Below are positions 32,336 to 34,724 of a stretch of 34,724 nt of DNA, one piece after another (the stretch's first letter is position 1; the number at the start of each line of letters is the position of its first letter). The notes beneath the pieces were generated by a model that was not told the DNA's origin, made no database searches, and saw only the letters and a list, made by a program, of their open reading frames with translations. Location of the stretch: assembly GCA_902778665.1 (NCBI GenBank), contig CACYYN010000028.1, forward strand, positions 1-34,724, given 5' to 3'. A program made the translations under genes and the position numbers. The DNA is from Oscillospiraceae bacterium (GTDB taxonomy: Bacteria > Bacillota > Clostridia > Oscillospirales > Oscillospiraceae).

Positions 32336-33610
32336 CTATTTTATAATAATGCTGCTACGCTCTGCTCCTACAGATATAAATCTCACCGGGCAGTGAATGG
32401 CATCCTCCAGATATGTCACATATCTCTGGGCGGCTATGGGCAGATCGTCCCAATGCCGTATGCCTGATATATCACAGTGCCACCCATCCAGATACTCAAT
32501 GACCGGTTCTGCTCTGCTCAAATCCCCAGGGAAGGGGAAAAAGTCGGTTTCTGTCCCGTCCAGACGGTAGCGCACACACACGGGAATATAATCCATATAA
32601 CTGAGCACGTCAAGTTTGGTCAAGGCTATCTGCGTGGCACCCTGTAATGCTACACCATAGCGCGTGGCCACCAGATCAATCGGCCCGACACGTCGCGGTC
32701 GTCCGGTTTTTGCCCCATATTCTGCACCTGTTTCTCGAAGCCTTTTGCCATCTTCACCGAATAATTCACATACAAACGGGCCTTCCCCGACGCAGGTAGA
32801 GTAGGCCTTGACAACACCGATCACTTCGTCGATCTTTGCTGTAGGCAAGCCGGAACCGATGGGCGCATAAGCTGCCAGCGTGTTGGAAGAGGTTGTGTAA
32901 GGATATATGCCGTAATCCAGATCGCGCAGAGCTCCAAGCTGGGCCTCAAACAAAATACGCTTTTGCTCCATTTGAGCTTTTTGCAGATATGCTCCGGTAT
33001 CGCAAATAAAGGGGAGAAGCGGTTCACAGAATTCCTGCAGCCATATCTCCAGCATTTCAAAGGTGTAAGGATCAGCTCCGTATACTTGGGTCAAAACAAG
33101 GTTTTTCCACTCAAGAAGATCATAAAGATGTGTTTTTAATGCATTTTTATTTCGCAGCTCCCCGGCAAGCACCGTTTTCTTCTGATACTTATCTGAATAA
33201 AAGGGCGCAATTCCCTGCCTGGTAGAGCCGTACCGCTTGTCTGATAAACGCAGTTCTTCCAGCTCATCCAGATCTCTGTGCCAAGGTAACAGCAGAGAAG
33301 CACGCTCACTGACCAGCAGATTATGCGGTGTGATTTCAATGCCTCTTTCTCTTAGTTCCTGTATTTCCTTCCAGAGATTTTCCGGATCTAAGGCTACACC
33401 ATTCCCAAGCACATTGACGGTACCATCTCTGACTATTCCGGAGGGAAGCAAATGAAGTGCAAATTTGCCTTTATCATTGATGACGGTGTGCCCTGCATTT
33501 CCTCCGCCCTGATACCGTACTACAATGTCGAAGTACTCCGTAAGGAAATCAACCATGCGGCCCTTTCCTTCATCACCCCAGTTGATTCCCACTATGGCAC
33601 AGTTACTCAT
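32336..33610 (-). CDS. purA: Adenylosuccinate synthetase
   Basis: A 424-residue GTP-dependent PurA, joining IMP and aspartate to form adenylosuccinate. The N-terminus has the P-loop-like INWGDEGKGRMVDFL (catalytic Asp and Lys), RYQGGGNAGHTV and LLPSGIV. GSTRQGIAPFYSDK binds IMP, and GAKTGRPRRVGPIDLVATRYG and LTKLDVLSYMDYIPVCVRY complete the core. GGAGATG precedes the ATG. It is upstream of purB in the same operon and 64 bases behind the ammonium transporter gene, whose transcript may run into it. Confidence 0.96.
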   Translation of the reverse strand: MSNCAIVGINWGDEGKGRMVDFLTEYFDIVVRYQGGGNAGHTVINDKGKFALHLLPSGIVRDGTVNVLGNGVALDPENLWKEIQELRERGIEITPHNLLVSERASLLLPWHRDLDELEELRLSDKRYGSTRQGIAPFYSDKYQKKTVLAGELRNKNALKTHLYDLLEWKNLVLTQVYGADPYTFEMLEIWLQEFCEPLLPFICDTGAYLQKAQMEQKRILFEAQLGALRDLDYGIYPYTTSSNTLAAYAPIGSGLPTAKIDEVIGVVKAYSTCVGEGPFVCELFGEDGKRLRETGAEYGAKTGRPRRVGPIDLVATRYGVALQGATQIALTKLDVLSYMDYIPVCVRYRLDGTETDFFPFPGDLSRAEPVIEYLDGWHCDISGIRHWDDLPIAAQRYVTYLEDAIHCPVRFISVGAERSSIIIK

Positions 33611-33622
33611 TTTATCATCTCC

Positions 33623-33673
33623 ATTGATTAAATCAATCAGCCCGGAGAGTCCTGAAACTCATTCAGGCTTTTT
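33623..33673. promoter_or_regulatory. Palindrome and hairpin between amt and purA
   Basis: ATTGATT-A-AATCAAT (33623-33637) is a perfect palindrome just upstream of the purA ribosome site. Next to it CCTGAA-ACTCA-TTCAGG (33651-33667) is followed by TTTTT on the plus strand only. The T-run faces the wrong way for the minus-strand genes, so the hairpin is not a convincing terminator for amt. The palindrome may be an operator. Confidence 0.45.
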
Positions 33674-33674
33674 A

Positions 33675-34724
33675 TTATTCCACATCCTGCAAGGCATCAT
33701 ATCCTTCTTCACCGGTTCGAACTTTAATGACATTTTCAACGTCATATACAAAAATCTTCCCGTCCCCGATGTGCCCTGTATACAATACTTTCTTTGCGGT
33801 TTCAATGACATCCCGCACAGGGATTGCACTGACAACGATATCCACCTGAACCTTTGGCCGGAGATCGCTTTCTACGGCGACACCGCGGTAATACTCCGGC
33901 TGACCCTTCTGAATTCCGTATCCCATCACATGGGAAACAGTCATGCCTGTAATGCCGAGCTTGCTCATGGCGTCCTTCAGCGCGTACAGACGCTCTTCCT
34001 TGAATACAATTTCCACTTTGGTGTATTTGTGCCCGTCAGCATGGAAAGCTGCCTCCCGTCTTACAGGGACGGCCTCCGCAACCGGCGCGGTGCCGGTAAC
34101 GGCAACAATGGGCTCACCGGTGGAATAATCTGCATATTTATCAACGGCAGGCGCAAAATCAGCATAGGCGCTTGGAAGACCGTGCTCGCTGATGTCAAGC
34201 CCTGCCAGTTCATCAGCCGGATCGGCACGAAGCCCATTCGTCTTCTGAATGATGCGGAAGGTAACAGCAAGAGCGGCAAAAGCATACAGGGCGACAGAAG
34301 CAAACCCGAGAAGCTGTATGCCCAACTGACGGAATTGACCGGTGTAAAAAAGCCCGTTCAGACCGGCAGGAGCATCCGGTGTGGCCAGTAGGCCGACAGC
34401 AATCGTTCCCCAGACTCCGTTTGCCATATGTACGCCTACTGCACCCACGGGATCATCGATATGGCACTTCAGATCCAGCACCTCGACGACGACCACCACC
34501 AGTATGCCCGAAACAATTCCAACAATAATCGCACCCAATGCATCCAGTGCATCGCATCCTGCGGTGATCCCTACCAGCCCGGCCAGTGAGGCATTCAGGC
34601 ACATGGAGACATCCGGCTTTCCGTTCTTTTTCCATGTATAAATCATGGTGGTGCAGGTAGCTACGGACGGAGCAATGGTGGTGGTAAGAAAAATTGAGGA
34701 TAACTCCGAGGGGGAGGTGGCTGC
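33675..34724 (-). CDS. amt: Ammonium transporter fused to a C-terminal PII domain (partial)
   Basis: Only the last 349 residues are in the window; the frame runs open past 34724. The first 160 or so are the second half of an Amt/AmtB channel: NASLAGLVGITAGCDALDALGA, HIDDPVGAVGVHMANGVWGTIA with the pore His, then the last membrane helices. After a linker of about 60 residues rich in Ala, Pro and Val comes a complete PII (GlnB/GlnK) domain: KVEIVFKEERLYALKDAMSK, the T-loop GYGIQKGQPEYYRG with the position-51-type Tyr, and TGHIGDGKIFVYDVENVIKV. The regulator that normally binds and plugs the channel is thus tethered to it. Fusions of this type are known in some clostridia. Confidence 0.93.
   Translation of the reverse strand, partial: AATSPSELSSIFLTTTIAPSVATCTTMIYTWKKNGKPDVSMCLNASLAGLVGITAGCDALDALGAIIVGIVSGILVVVVVEVLDLKCHIDDPVGAVGVHMANGVWGTIAVGLLATPDAPAGLNGLFYTGQFRQLGIQLLGFASVALYAFAALAVTFRIIQKTNGLRADPADELAGLDISEHGLPSAYADFAPAVDKYADYSTGEPIVAVTGTAPVAEAVPVRREAAFHADGHKYTKVEIVFKEERLYALKDAMSKLGITGMTVSHVMGYGIQKGQPEYYRGVAVESDLRPKVQVDIVVSAIPVRDVIETAKKVLYTGHIGDGKIFVYDVENVIKVRTGEEGYDALQDVE

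Noticed and set aside
33651-33673. Hairpin plus TTTTT as terminator of amt
   Set aside because: The T-run is on the plus strand, while amt and purA read on the minus strand, and no plus-strand gene ends there.
33711-33725. GGTTCGAAC, resembling a tRNA T-arm
   Set aside because: It lies inside the PII domain coding sequence, with no acceptor or anticodon stems around it.

Overview
The window looks like the chromosome of a moderately GC-rich Bacillota, most likely a clostridial (Eubacteriales) gut- or oral-type anaerobe. This is inferred from strong AGGAGG ribosome sites, many TTGACA/TATAAT-like promoters, an ammonium transporter fused to a PII domain, an IS1182-like transposase fragment and group II intron debris. 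I have not identified the genus.

Left part (1-8.2 kb) is accessory DNA. It holds a small phage- or plasmid-like gene pair (an unknown protein and a DUF6291-like protein) closed by a strong terminator. Two complete AbiE-type (type IV) toxin-antitoxin operons follow, arranged tail to tail around a transposase fragment. Next come a long perfect palindrome, a group II intron 5' remnant, a truncated DUF4143 ATPase, a secreted beta-helix-like protein with its own promoter, and the C-terminal scrap of a patatin-family lipase. A short dispersed palindromic repeat occurs five times in the window, four of them in 1.5-9.9 kb.

Middle part (8.2-22.6 kb) is mostly metabolic and mostly on the minus strand: a PreA-like dehydrogenase with an added N-terminal iron-sulfur domain; a divergent E2-like acyltransferase-fold protein lacking the usual catalytic His; a dctPQM-ilvD unit (TRAP transporter plus dihydroxy-acid dehydratase); and leuACDB. 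The leuA leader carries a good promoter, a 30-codon peptide rich in Leu/Ile/Val, a Rho-independent terminator and a 10-nt antiterminator candidate, which together make a convincing attenuator. An AEC transporter and a D-2-hydroxyacid dehydrogenase follow.

Right part (22.7-34.7 kb): a plus-strand DMT transporter - malic enzyme - MFS transporter operon; a minus-strand operon of an N-acetyl-sugar-amidotransferase-like PP-loop protein and guaA, whose promoter leads straight into a terminator hairpin; a YtcJ-like amidohydrolase; then minus-strand amt-PII, purA and purB. The purine genes cover both exits from IMP (AMP through purA/purB, GMP through guaA). Together with the ammonium transporter and glutamine-using enzymes, this end has a nitrogen/purine theme. 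I see no tRNA, rRNA or CRISPR array.
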